From assembly GCF_022682495.2 (NCBI RefSeq), contig NC_071392.1:58863459-58927458 (forward strand): a stretch of DNA of 64,000 bases. The letters run 5' to 3'. Below the pieces are notes generated by a model, which saw nothing but the letters and a program-made list of their open reading frames with translations, had not been told where the DNA came from and did not search any database. Every line of letters starts with the position of its first letter. The stretch's first letter is position 1. Below, in pieces: positions 10,801 to 22,729 of the stretch. The DNA comes from Desmodus rotundus (lineage: Eukaryota; Chordata; Mammalia; Chiroptera; Phyllostomidae). A program made the position numbers and the translations under genes.

Positions 10801-12638
10801 TTTTTTTATTTTTTATTGATTATTCTATTACAGTTTTCCCAATTTTCCCCACTTTATCCCACCTCCACCCTGACCCCCAACCCTTCAGCAATCCCCCCGT
10901 TTAGTTCATGTCCATGGGTTGTACGCAGAAGTCTTTGAGTGCTCTGTTTCTTTTACCATTTTTATCTCTCCCCATCTGTTTTATGCCTACTAACTATGCT
11001 TCTTCTTCCCTGTACATTTTCCCCCCACTCCTCTCTTCCCACTCCCCACTGAAATCCCTCCATGTGATGTCCATATCTCACATTCTGTACCTGTTCTAGT
11101 TGTTTGCTTAGTTTTTGTTTTCATTGTTTTTCCTTTCTTTTAGGTTCATTTGTTGATAGTTGTGAGCTTGTTTTCATTTTACTGTTCATATTTTTGATCT
11201 TTTTCTTCGATAAGTCCCTTTAACATTTCATATAATAATGGCTTGGTGATGATGAACTCCTTTAACTTGACCTTAACTGGGAAGCACTTTATCTGCCCTT
11301 CCATTCTAAATGAAAGCATTGCTGGATAGAGTAATCTTAGATGTAGGCCCCTGCCTTTCATGACTTCAAATACTTCTCTCCAGCCTCTTCTTCCCTGCAA
11401 GGCTTCTTTTGAAAAATAAGCTGATAGTCTAATGGGCACTCCTTTGTAGGTAACTGTCTCACTTCCCCTTGCTTCTTTTAGGATTTCTCTTTTTATTTAA
11501 TCTTGGGTAACTTAATGATGATGTGCCTTGGTGTGTTCCTCTTTGGGTCCAACTTCTTTGGGACTCTCTGGGCTTCCCGGACTTCCCAGAAATCTATTTC
11601 CTTCACCAGATTGGGGAAGTTTTCCTTCACTATTTGTTCAAATAAGTTTTCAATTTCCTGCTGTTGTTCTTCTCCTTCTGGAACCCTTAATAATTAAGAT
11701 ATTGGAGCATTTCAGGTTGTCCTAGAGGTTTGTAAGACTCTCTTCACTTTCTCAAATTCTTTCTGTCTTCATTCTGTTCCTGTTGAATGTTTATTTTTTT
11801 TCCTTTTGTTCCAAATCATTGCTTTGAGTCCTGGTTTCCTTCCTGTCACTGTTGTTTCCTTGAATATTTTGCTTTATTTCATTTTTGGTATCTTTCATTT
11901 GCTTTTTCATTTCTTGACTAAGCTCAATCAGATCTGTGAGCATTTTGATTACCGGGGCTTTACATTCTCCATCAGATAGGTTGGCTATGTCCACATTGTT
12001 TAGTTCTTTTTCTGAGTATGCTCTGTTCTTTCATTTGGGCCATATTTCTTTGTCCTGGCACCCCTGATATGTTGTAAGGGGGTGAGACCTTAGGAATTCA
12101 CCCAGGTAGGCAATCCTATTTGCTGTGCTGCAGCACTTCCTGTGGGTGAGGTGCCAGAGAGGGAACAATCCAGCTCCCCTGCTTGTCCCTTGCAGACTTT
12201 CTTCTGACTCTTGTGTGAGAATGGGAGTTTCTCACAATGTAGCAACTGCCATATCAATTCTGAGTCTGTTTCCTCTTAAATCAGCCCTGCTGGTGCGGCC
12301 TGCAAACCCACACAGCCTGTGCAGCCTGCAAACCCGCACAGCCTGTACAGCCATGCAGCCAGTGTAGCCCACTGCATTCACACAGGCAGCCCTGCCCCCA
12401 AGGTCTGTGACTTGCTGGAGTTTTTTCCCATTAGCCTCCCACACAGTATATGGCCTTACTGGTCTGGTTGTTCTGATTGATTTATCTTTAATTGCTTGGT
12501 TGTCAGAGTTCCATGAAGTTTGATTTTAGGGTGCTTCTTGTTGTTTATTGATTTTAGATTGGTTGTTATCCTCTTTTTGGTTGTGTGTGGAAGCAAAGGG
12601 TTTCTACCTTGGCCTCCATCTTGCCTGAAACTCCTGAT
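10801..12638 (-). mobile_element. HAL1 (ORF1-only L1 derivative), near full length, minus strand
   Basis: Read on the minus strand, it starts with 'gtttcaggcaagatggaggc' near 12635, has a 5' region of about 600 bases, a decayed ORF1 and a 3' region ending near 10801. That 3' end resembles the other HAL1 copies (a version of 'caactgtaatagcataatcaataaa'). There is no ORF2. ORF1 survives only as fragments at 11994-11791 and 11439-11179. The second fragment holds the C-terminal domain (pattern PIRLSAYFSKEALQGRRGW, then a 'YPAMLSFRMEG' block). Flanks 10791-10800 (acaatgttct) and 12639-12648 (acaatgctct) form a 10-bp target duplication with one mismatch. The copy belongs to the same subgroup as 45017-46820. 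Confidence 0.8.
12298..12349. repeat. 26-bp tandem pair in the HAL1 5' region
   Basis: Two adjacent 26-bp units (12298-12323 and 12324-12349) share gcctgcaaaccc-cacagcctgt and differ at two positions. A partial third unit follows to about 12365. They lie in the 5' (promoter/leader) part of the minus-strand HAL1. Confidence 0.7.
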
Positions 12639-12648
12639 ACAATGCTCT

Positions 12649-14375
12649 TAATAGAGACTACACATAAAGGGTGGCCAGTTTTACCTCAGCTAACAAAATG
12701 CCTCAAAAACAACAATTGAATAATTTTCCTTAACAATAAACTCAAATTTTATATTTATAGCTTAGGGTTTTTTCATCTTGGGCACACCTGTCCCTGCAAA
12801 AACATCTCTGAAGTGCTGAGTGTTCCTGGGTGACTACCAGAAATTTATACGTCTGCTTGTTAAATACAATGTGGCTGATATTATGTCCCTTTTTGTATCA
12901 TTTATTGTGATGACATCAGTTTGTCCCTTGATGAGGCTTGCACATTGAGGAATCGCATAATGCTTGAAGTGCCCACAGTGTCCATGGTACTAAACTTCAC
13001 ATGTAGGACCATCGTTTACATGACTACAATTAACTTTTATCCTTTTTGACATTCAACAGTACCCAAAATATCCTGGAGCAGTTCTTCACTTGGTGAGCAC
13101 TGGCCAACTCCATGTCACATGGTGACTCTGCTCATTTCTAGGTTGTGTCTTGGATCTAACTCAATCTTTCTGAGCCTCAGTTTGCTTCTGTGAAAGTTGT
13201 TGTTAGAAAATATATTTGATATAAATTTGGATGGATATATTGGGTCATCCATGGCTGGTGTTTACCTGGTACGTGGTTTTGCAAGAATATATTGCTGGAC
13301 CTCCTGTGCTTATTGATCTAAATGAAGGCCTTCCAGTCACTCATAAAAGGCCTTCTGCCTCCATCTTCACTTGCTTCTGGCCATCCAAAGTTAGAAAGAA
13401 ACACTTGGAAAGCAAACTGCCAAGGAGTTTCAGATGCTGTTTATCTAGTTCGGGTTTTTGGTTTTGGTGTGCCTTGTTTAGAGATTTCTGGGAGAAGCAG
13501 AAAATTCCCAGGCCCACTCAGATATTTAGTATCATTTTGGATGCAGTTCACTCCTTCAACTCTGTACCGTATATACCTATTTCAAAGAGTCTCACCCTGA
13601 AATACTTATCATAACTCAGTTAAAAAAAAAACAAAAACAAAAAACGGACACAACAATTGATCTTCAGTTTTGGTCAGAGGATCAGGCAATCAAAATACAC
13701 ATCACTTGATGTCTCCTCCACATATATCATATGTGCTATTTCCTTAGCATTATTTGTATCTGGAGGCATTTTTCAAATGTGGACTTGAGTGAAGGATCAC
13801 AAGACAATAGATATGGGTTAGTGATCTTTGAGTCCATAGAAAGTTGCTCCCATTTTTAAAGTATATGCCCTGGGGAGGAGAGAGTGGCATTGCAGGTAAG
13901 AAGGGCCTGTAAGTACACTGGATTTGGTCCAAACCCTTTCTAAACTTGTTGCCACTTTGTTATTTTTTACACTTCAACTGTTGGCCTTCTTCTTATGCCT
14001 TTGCATGATCAACTATATCATCTCCATCCTGTCCCATATAGACAACCTGTGGCTAGGCTCTGTGAACTTCAGATCTACAAAGTCTGTAGTACAAATATGG
14101 TTAAAAGTCCCTTGCTAGAGCCAACTAATTCTCTTTTCCATCTGTCTTACTAATCTATTTTAACTTTCTTACTCTGTTATTACATGGTATGGATAGCTGG
14201 AGAAACAGACAGTTGGATGAAAAATTGGATATGCTATTAATGGTGTTGTGAATTTAAAGTAACTAAAATGCCTTTGACTTTTTCTCATCTGTAATGCTGA
14301 GGTAAAAAAGCATTTATTTCAAAGGTTCCTTTTGAGAATTAAATGTGGTATGAGATGAATAAAGAGGAATATTAT
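12649..14375. other. Intergenic DNA, no gene recognised
   Basis: No exon or RNA gene is recognised. A weak MIR-like core (gagcctcagtttgcttctgt) lies at about 13140-13200. The open frames at 13231-13614 show no family signature. Confidence 0.35.
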
Positions 14376-14599
14376 TATTTTAAAAAGCTGTGCTTTAGAA
14401 AATTAAAAAAAATAAAAATCAGACTAACTGTAAAACAGGTATCCTTGATAGATATTTATAGACCATTGCATTTAAAACTGCAAGATACACATTTTTTCTC
14501 TAATTCACTTGGAAAATTTTCCATGACAGATCTTGTACTAGGAGAAAAAACAACCCTGAACAAATTTAAAATTTTAAAGTTATATTAATTATATTTTCT

Positions 14600-14819
14600 T
14601 TTGCTTTTTAGAAAAGATTTTATTCATTTATTTCTCTAGAGAGCACAAAGAGAGGAGAAAGTGAGGGAGAGAAACATCAGTGTGTGGATGCCTGTCATGC
14701 GCTCACAACTGGGGACCTGTCCAGCAACCCAGGCATGTGCCCTGACAGGGTATCCAACTGGTGACCCTTTCATTCACAGGTCGGTGCTCAATCCACTGAG
14801 TCACACCAGCCAGGGCTAT
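14600..14819 (-). mobile_element. Ves-type SINE, minus strand, with target duplication
   Basis: The reverse complement begins 'ccctggctggtgtgactcag'. It carries the core gcacatgcctgggttgctgg and ends in a T-rich (plus-strand) tail. Flanks attaattatattttct (14584-14599) and gttaaccatattttct (14820-14835) match at 13 of 16 positions and mark the target duplication inside the old L1. Confidence 0.85.
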
Positions 14820-14952
14820 GTTAACCATATTTTCTGACCACAATGGTAAGAAACTGGAAATCAAATATAAGAAAGAAAACAAAAATAAGCTATACATTTG
14901 TTAATTAATCAACATACTACTAAACACTCAAAAAATGAAAAATTAAAACACA

Positions 14953-15168
14953 CAGCCCTGGCTAGTGTGGCTCAGTGGATATAGTGCTGGCCTGTGAACC
15001 AAAGTGTTGCAGGTTCAATTTCCAATGAGGGAACATACCTGGGTTGCAGGCTAGGTCCCCAGTATGGGGTGTGTGAGAGGCAATCAGCCATTGATGTTTC
15101 TCTCCCTCTCTTTCTCACTAACTTCCCCAGACTAAAAAAATAAATAAATAAAATATTAAAAGAAAGAG
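14953..15168 (+). mobile_element. Ves-type SINE
   Basis: Starts 'gccctggctagtgtggctca', has 'ggttgcaggctaggtcccca' and a pyrimidine stretch, and ends in (aaat)n. It lies only about 135 bases from the minus-strand Ves at 14600-14819, so the two form an inverted pair. Confidence 0.87.
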
Positions 15169-17125
15169 AAAAACCACAACTACACTAAGACAAATATAAA
15201 TTCAAATACGATTTTAGACAATCTGCATTTATGAAAAGCTCTTATAAGAAGAGAGTATAACTATTCAGTTCTTACTAAAAAGCAGAAAAATTTCAATAAC
15301 ATCATTTGAATTGCTAAATACATTAAAAAAGAATTAACAAAAAATTAAGGTGAATTAAAAGCAAAACAAAGATCAGTGTCATAATAAAAAATAGAGAAAA
15401 ATGTAAAGATTAATAAAACTGATGGCTGTTCATTGAAATGATTAATAAATTTGAAAAGCCTCTAATAAGACCTATCAAGCAGTAAAGAGAGAAAACAAAA
15501 ATAAATAAAACCAGAAAAAAGACAAACAATCAACACTACAAAAACACAAAGAAGTTTTAAAGAATACCATCAACAATTATATACAACACAACTGACCATC
15601 TAATGAAATGGAAATTTTTTAAATCATACTCCCTTTGAAGGCTAAGTCATAATGAATCACACTATCTGAACAAAGCAATTATTAGAAATACATTTGAATT
15701 AGTAACTAAAACACCCAAAAAGAAATGCCGAAGCCCACAGTGATTTGCAGAGGAATTCTAACAAATATGAAAACAATGCTTAGTACATATCCTTCACAAA
15801 TTTATCTTATTATACCAGCATTACTTTGATACCCAAGCTAATGCAAGAAACTGCAAAAAAAAAAAAAAAAAAAAGGAGACAGACTTACAGGCCTATATTC
15901 TTGATAAATGTACACACTGAAATTTTCAACAATACTGAACCAAATGAAATTGAATGATACAGTAAAAAGATACACACCTTGATCAAGTGTGAATTATACC
16001 AGCGCTGCAAGAATGGCTCAACATCCAGAAAACAGTTATGTAATTCACCACAACAAAAATAACATATGAATATTCAAGAGTTAAAAATATGAAATAGAAT
16101 ACTATATGCATTACTGATAAAAAATATTTCAAGGAAGGCTTCTAGAAGGAAACAATCTCAGCTTGATAAAGAGTACATGCGACCACCTCATGAATAACTA
16201 TATACTCAACTGTGGAATAATGAAAATGATCTTCTGAAAAATCAAAAACAAGTGAAGAATGTCCACTTTCATTACCATTATTTGAAAAAGCATTGGAGTA
16301 ATTACACCCGCAATTAGAAAAGAAAATAAATAAAACACATGTAAATGAATAAAATTAAACTGTCAGTATCTGCAGATGACATGGTACTCTACATAGAATT
16401 AATGAAAGAATTCAACAAAATTAATTGCATTAACAAAATGATTCATTAAGAAACAAAATGCAAATGGTACTGAAATCTGTCACATTGATATAGAATGATA
16501 AACACAGGAAGAAGAGGTAAAGAAAGTAACCCAATGTATGAAAGAGAAAGTAATCCCACATATTAAAAAGAAATAATAGCCTATGAATTGACATCAACAA
16601 AGAGGTGAAAGACCTGTACTCTCAAGATTATAGGACCTTGAAGGAGGAAAATGAACTTAACACACAAAAATGGAAAGATAAAAGATTCCTATATATTGGA
16701 AAGTTTAAATTGTTGTAATTATTGTACCTCCCAAAGCAACTAATTTTTTTCAGCTGAAATCCTATCAAACTACGACTCATTTCTCAGAAATGAAAATGTT
16801 AAAATTTATAAGGAACAACAAATACCTTAATAAGCAAATACATTTAGAGAAGAAAGAACTAAGTTATAGATGTCACTTTCCATGTTGTCAAAGTATACTA
16901 TAAAGCTATAATAATAAAACCAGAAAGGTATTGGCACAAAACAGACCCTTCGAACAATGGAATAGTATAGTGTCCAGGATTAAACCCTCTTATATGAACA
17001 ACTAATGTATAACAGAGAAGGTAAAGATATACACCGCTGAATTGACAGACTTTTCAACAGCTCATCCTGGGAAAACAAAATATAGATAATCAACAGATTA
17101 TCTATAATCTCTTACATCATATTGA

Positions 17126-17374
17126 AAAGTAAACCTAAGCTGATACCAACCTCGTCCACTTCTTCCATATTTTCAACTGATGCCAGTCCTCCTCCTCTCT
17201 TACCCACATCTCCCTGCCTTCCGATAACAGTTAGCACCCTACCACTCCATGCTTCACAGATAATTCTAGATCCACCCACCATGTTTGCCTGCCACCTAAC
17301 ACCTTTCTTACTTATGTTCTCTGCCTTCCAACTGATGTCAGTCAGGATTAAGTTCCCTTGTGTTTTAACTTATG
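17126..17374. other. Short unrecognised stretch
   Basis: A C/T-rich sequence with a frame of about 100 codons (17122-17433) that shows no recognisable domain and runs into the LTR. No gene is claimed. Confidence 0.35.
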
Positions 17375-17379
17375 CCAGA

Positions 17380-17877
17380 TGTAGGGTAAATGGAGGCAGT
17401 CTGGTTTCCTCACTCAGGTGTCTGGGCTATTAAAGAAAGCAGTCTCCATAACCTTGAGAATGGGCCTGATAAGTATTTTTCTCATAGCCTTGAGACTGTT
17501 TCTGAAAAACTGTTCCCATTGCCTTGAGTGGGCTCGCATAGTATGCATAGTATGCATAGCATGCATAGTATGAAGCACTATTGCATAATTCTGTTGGCAG
17601 CTTGCTGGCTTTGTCTATAATTTAGTATTTAAGGATGTAGAGGAGCCCACTGGCTGCCATGCTGGGTGACGAGAGACATGCAGTAGGCCACATTGCATGC
17701 CACGCTGGGGTGCTGTACAAAGGGTACAGGTGATGTGCAGGGGCACACACAGCTTGTACAATGTGTGGATTGCCCACCCTTGAATAAAGGCATGTCAGAC
17801 ATCCCACCGACTCTGTGAATTTTATTCTGTCTGCCTGAATCTCATGAACCTGTGTGGCCTCTAATGGTCACAACACA
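17380..17877 (+). mobile_element. Solo LTR with 5-bp target duplication
   Basis: A 498-bp unit starts TGTAGGG and ends CAACACA, so it has TG...CA termini. It is flanked on both sides by ccaga (17375-17379 and 17878-17882). The internal order fits an LTR: a U3 with a short tandem of tatgcatag-like units at 17538-17572, a TATA-like tatttaag at 17626-17633, an AATAAA at 17783-17788, and a pyrimidine/GT-rich U5. No internal retroviral sequence remains, so the two LTRs of the provirus probably recombined. The family is not identified. Confidence 0.8.
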
Positions 17878-17882
17878 CCAGA

Positions 17883-20282
17883 TGTATTATCTAGTTGAAT
17901 GAGTGGACTTCATTTAAAATAGTACCGGTTTTCTCGGTGGGCAGTTCACTTGTCTACTCCCTGACAGATCTGTAATCTGGCCACAGAAAGGACAAATATC
18001 AAGACCAGGTGGAAATCATCTCAAATTCCTTGAAAAATTGCATTCTACATCTTTCAAAATGACAAGGTCCACAAGCCAGTGAAGTAGAAGGCAGAAAGGT
18101 TTCATGGGTGAATGAAATTTATTTAGATGAAAAGTCACAGCAGATCCAGTAGTATATACTGGAAGACCAGGTAGAAGGTAAGCACTTGCGAAGGCTGATC
18201 CAGTTGATCCTACCAAAATAATACAATGTTTGGTTTCTAACATGCACTGTGTATGCACACAATCAGAGCCTCAGAGAGATATGGGATATTCCCAGGACAA
18301 AACCTGGTGTACAGAAGCTTTTCCTGGTACCAAGGAGGTGGCCAATGCTTGCATAGTAAAGCTGGTTTAGGATATGTTGTAATGTACTAAATACCAGACA
18401 AATGAACAGGTGGGTGGTCATTTTTAAAATGTTTTGACAAGGTAGTCTGCTGCCATGAACATTATGAAAATCCTCTGTATTATGCATTCTAATTGGGCCT
18501 CAAGTTGACAAGCAGATGTCACTTTCATTTTTAGTTAAACAAAAATGGGCACAATGTAAACAACATCACCAATAACCACAGAAATAATGACAATGTGGAG
18601 TTCCTGCAGGAACTCAGAGTTCTTCAGAGACATATGTATAAAGACAGAGTGCCCAAAATGAAACTATTTCTGACCTTTAAATGTTCTATCATAAGATTGT
18701 TGTTCAAGAAAAATTATATGGTCATTTTTTTCAAGGCTTATTTTTAGCTTAGGAGCAAAAGACCACCCTAATAATAGTCTGTATAAAGAGCATTTTCCCA
18801 GTGACTCCACAACAAACAACCCAAATGCAGGGATGGGAATGCACAGACTTAAACATGTCAACTGGTTCTCAAGTTTCTGCAGGCCAGTCCTGAGAACTGC
18901 AAAAGGTCAGGCGACACCACATTCCCTCTGAGCTATTGAGCCTTGGCCTCCCCTGACATGAGAGGACAAGTTCTGGAGACTTTTATTCCTCCACAAATTA
19001 AAAACAGTGCACAGGAAACCCACTCATGAAAGGAATCTACTTGATTTGTTTTAAAAAGACACTGATTGATTTATTGAATCAAGTTTTGAAGCCTTCATTG
19101 TAGAAGTAGCAGAATTAGTACAGAGAAAAATACTTGGAGAATTGAGGAAGAAATATAGTCCTTCCAAGGGACAGTATCTGATCACAGGATGTGGAAAACA
19201 AATCCACATGTTTGGTAAACAGCTGACAACTGACACATAATGTTGATAAAAGAAATACTACACACGATGACAACTGTGATAGCATTGGACAACTAGACAC
19301 CATGAGGACTGGGTTTGAAACAAGCATAATTTTGGGTATGTTCATTCTGTGATGTTTAGGCTGAGGGACTTACATTCAGATCCCTCACAAGACGAACTGA
19401 GTGAGTTGTTGCAGGCTGCAGCCTTAATCAGATCGAATTAACCTTCAGTTAGCACAACCTCTAACCTCCCATTCTTCACCTTCCAAGAGACTGAGCATTT
19501 GATGTTTTTGTTTTTTTTTTTTTTTAATATTTTACCTGGAATAAGAGCTTGGTCTCAGTTTTAATTTGAATCCAAGTTTGGTTCCAACTCACAATTAAGT
19601 GTGATGTCCTAAGTTGCATGAGTTATCTTTACTTACTAGGCCTTCCTACATTGCCACTTTCTTAATAAAATTCCAGGGAAAGGGGCAAAAGAAATTTTTG
19701 GTCAGGCACTTAATATCCTTGCAGACCAATCTCAGAATGTTTTTAAAAATTTAGTTGATTTCCTCTATCCTGTAATGTTTCCTGGTCTATACCACCTAAA
19801 TTCTAATTTAACACTCACAAGAATTTGCCCCAGCTATAGAAGCTACAGCCTTTGCTTACTTATGAAGAACTCATCTCTCTTTAGTATATATCCAGAAAAC
19901 AAAATAGAGTATAATTTGAAGAGGCAAAGAGGAGCAAGCTGTATCTTAGTAGCCTAACAAAAAATTCTGAGGAAGAGAGTCTGACAAGTTCAGGACAACC
20001 CAAGTAAGGCTCTGACAGTAGAGACTGCCAGAAAATTAAGGGAGGGGCTCAAAAGTGGGACTAATATTGGTACAGTTAATAATTACAGGTCTTCATGTTG
20101 TCTCTTTGTCCCTCTCCTCTATGCTTATGTGTGTGTTGGTAGGTATTTAGTCCTTGACAAAATACTCAAAACAGTTCTCTAAAGCAGAAGTAGGTAATTA
20201 TACTCAAGTAAAACCATATTTCCTTGGGATATGGGGGTTCTTAGAACATGAAATCAGGCTCAAAACTGAGTTTTAGAATTAA
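17883..20282. other. Intergenic DNA, no gene recognised
   Basis: About 2.4 kb of seemingly single-copy DNA. Minus-strand frames at 18016-18258 and 18664-18861 contain hydrophobic stretches, but there are no convincing splice sites or family signatures. A T-rich run lies at about 19506-19526. Confidence 0.4.
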
Positions 20283-22729
20283 GGGGGAGGTCACAAGATG
20301 GCAGTAGAATAGGAGGAACTTTCTTGAACCTCTCCCAGAACCAAACTGGAAATAAAAATAAAAAGAGGAACATGCACCCAAAAATGAACAACTGAACAGT
20401 ACCTGAAAAAAAATACTTTTGGCCAAGGATAGGTAGAAACACCCTCAAGACTGGTAGAAAGGGTGGGGATGTGAAAGGAGATAGCCCCATTCACGTGGGT
20501 AGTGGGCCAAGGTAACAGCATTTTTGTGGGAGCTCTCCACTGAGAGAAGTGAAGCCTGGACCCCAGACCAGGCCCTCAAATTGAGTGCCAGTGGTTGCAT
20601 CAGCCACCAATGTAGCATCCGGTGGGGAAAGGCTATGGGACTTTTGTATATCGGGGAATAATGGAGTTTGCTGGGGGCAAAGCCACTATCTTTTTTCTTA
20701 AAGGGGACAAAGCACAGTTTTTTTTCTTGCAGCAACTGAACTGGGGCTCCAGAAAAAAAGGGCAGCATGGACTGGAGTTTCCCAAGCAGAGATTGGAGTG
20801 GGAGGCACTGGGGAAAGACATGGGGAAATAACTGCAAGGATTTCTGTGCCTGGACATATCGATACCCCACCAGCCAACTTACTTGAGAAAAGCAAGCCCC
20901 TCCCCAGAGAAAAACAGTACTCCACCCTGTGGGATACTGTTCACCCAAACCTCTGGAATCTCACTCAACCCACTCTCTGAAATCCTGCTTGGCTAATCCT
21001 GCATCACTTCTTTTCTTTTCCCCCATCCTGCATGTTAACCACTGCTGATCAGACAGAAACATACAGACTCAGGGGGTTTCAGAGACTGGCTTTCTGGTAC
21101 ATCCATTATATACACTTTCCTGGGAGCCAGACTGGTGCTTCACCCTCATGGGAGAAATATAGAAACATTGTCCTGGTTTTTGGAAGACCCAAATTCTGGG
21201 CTCTGAAGGCAATACCCATTGCCTACTAGGGGCTCTGCCCTGACAAGTTCAGGGAAGTAATCCAGGACAGACTCAGACGAGTGGCTCAGTGGTCAGGAAA
21301 CACACCCATCATTTTCCCTGAAGTCTGAATGCACCTCCATGGGAAATCAGGAGTCCAACCCCTCTGATTCTGCAAGAAGCCCTCTCAGAAACAGTAGAGT
21401 CAGCAATTAGTTTAAGATTGACAGCAAGCCTGCAGGCAGAGGCAGATCTTGCAGTGCATTAGGACATTTGCTAACCCACCTGTGGGCCCAGTGCTGATTA
21501 ACAGCCAGCCTTTAAATGTAGCTTAACCCATCCTGTGTGCAGCCAAACCCAGAAGACACAGCCATAAACTACATAGCTTGTAGCTTCAAACAGGCTGCCA
21601 AGGGCTAGACTTAAAAGGTACACGGCAGAGCACACTGGGCATTGGCTTACACCAGTGACAGACAATATCAGAGCTGTAGCCAAAGGAAAACCCAGCACTC
21701 AGGGAGTAAACTCTGCACAGACCAATTCCACTTTGGTCTTTTTCACTATTTGCATTATTTTTTAATCATAGCCTTATTATTTTTTCTTTTGCTTCTATAT
21801 TTCTTTTTTCCATATCTCTTATTTACTCAATATTTTTAATCCAGTTTATTCTTTCCTTATTTTTGTTTTACTTTCTTTTCCTTTGTTCTTTTTCCATTTT
21901 CCCCTTTCTATTCATTACTCTTATTTTTTCTCTTCCTTTTGTTTTCTCATAATCATTTTTCTTTCTTTTGGTCTTCTCATATTTAATTTTCTTTTACTAT
22001 TCTATTTCTCTTGCCACTTTTATTATTCTTTGCTATTTTGTCATGGATTTTGCTGTTGTTCTGGGGTGGTCTGCTTGTTTTGTTTTTATTTTTTGGTGTT
22101 GTTTTGTTTTGTTCTGTGAGTACCTGCACAACAGCCTTTAAAACATGGTGGGGCTGAGCCTCTCAGTCAGCCAGAGGGGTAATCCTGCCAATGAACAGGA
22201 CAACAATCAAGACCCAAATGCAACAGGAGAGACCAAACAAACCATACAAGGGACATACCTAAAGCATCCAGCTCAGGACATCAAGGAGACTACACAACTG
22301 GGTCTCACTGAAATCCTACCACCTAAGGCCACCTCATGGAAATCAAAGCAGATATGTCAAATCCATAGAAATAAACAAAAAAGAGACAGCTCAAATGGGG
22401 AGACAAAGAAACAACCTCCAAATAAAAGAAAAGAATCCCCAGAAAAAGAGCTAAATTAAATTGAAGCAAGTAATTTATCAGACATAAAGTTCAAAGTAAT
22501 GGTTATAAGGATGCTCAGAAAACTTAGTGAGAACTACAAGAAACTTGGAACTACATCAGCATAAAAAAAAAGGACACAGAAACTATGAATAAGAATCAAT
22601 TGGAAATGAAGAATGGAATATCTGAAGTTTAGTGTGACAAACACACTAAAAAAATTAAAAGCAGGGTAGATAAAGTGAGGGATCGAGTCAGCAATTTGGG
22701 AGACAAGATGGAAAAAACACCTAGTCAAA

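Larger units (their letters stand above)
14376..17125 (+). mobile_element. Degraded L1 ORF2 (interrupted by two Ves SINEs)
   Basis: The sequence follows L1 ORF2 from the endonuclease region (14480-14580, matching 62560-62660 in another old copy) through the reverse transcriptase. Near 16365-16390 'ctgtcagtatctgcagatga' encodes a remnant of the catalytic SADD/YADD-type motif. Around 16900-16990 'aagctataataataaaacc-g' and 'ttggcacaaaacagaccc' correspond to the [13 protein letters not shown] block seen intact at 52490-52540. Stops and indels are frequent in every frame. Pieces 14376-14599 and 14836-17125 were one element before the SINE insertions. Confidence 0.75.

Noticed and set aside
19115..19345. 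Minus-strand hydrophobic frame resembling a membrane segment, possibly a second copy of the 9-kb exon
   Set aside because: Only scattered short matches to 8963-9048, and no matching splice site.
20445..20948. Minus-strand frame of 167 codons
   Set aside because: It lies in the GC-rich leader of the older L1-type element and shows no domain.
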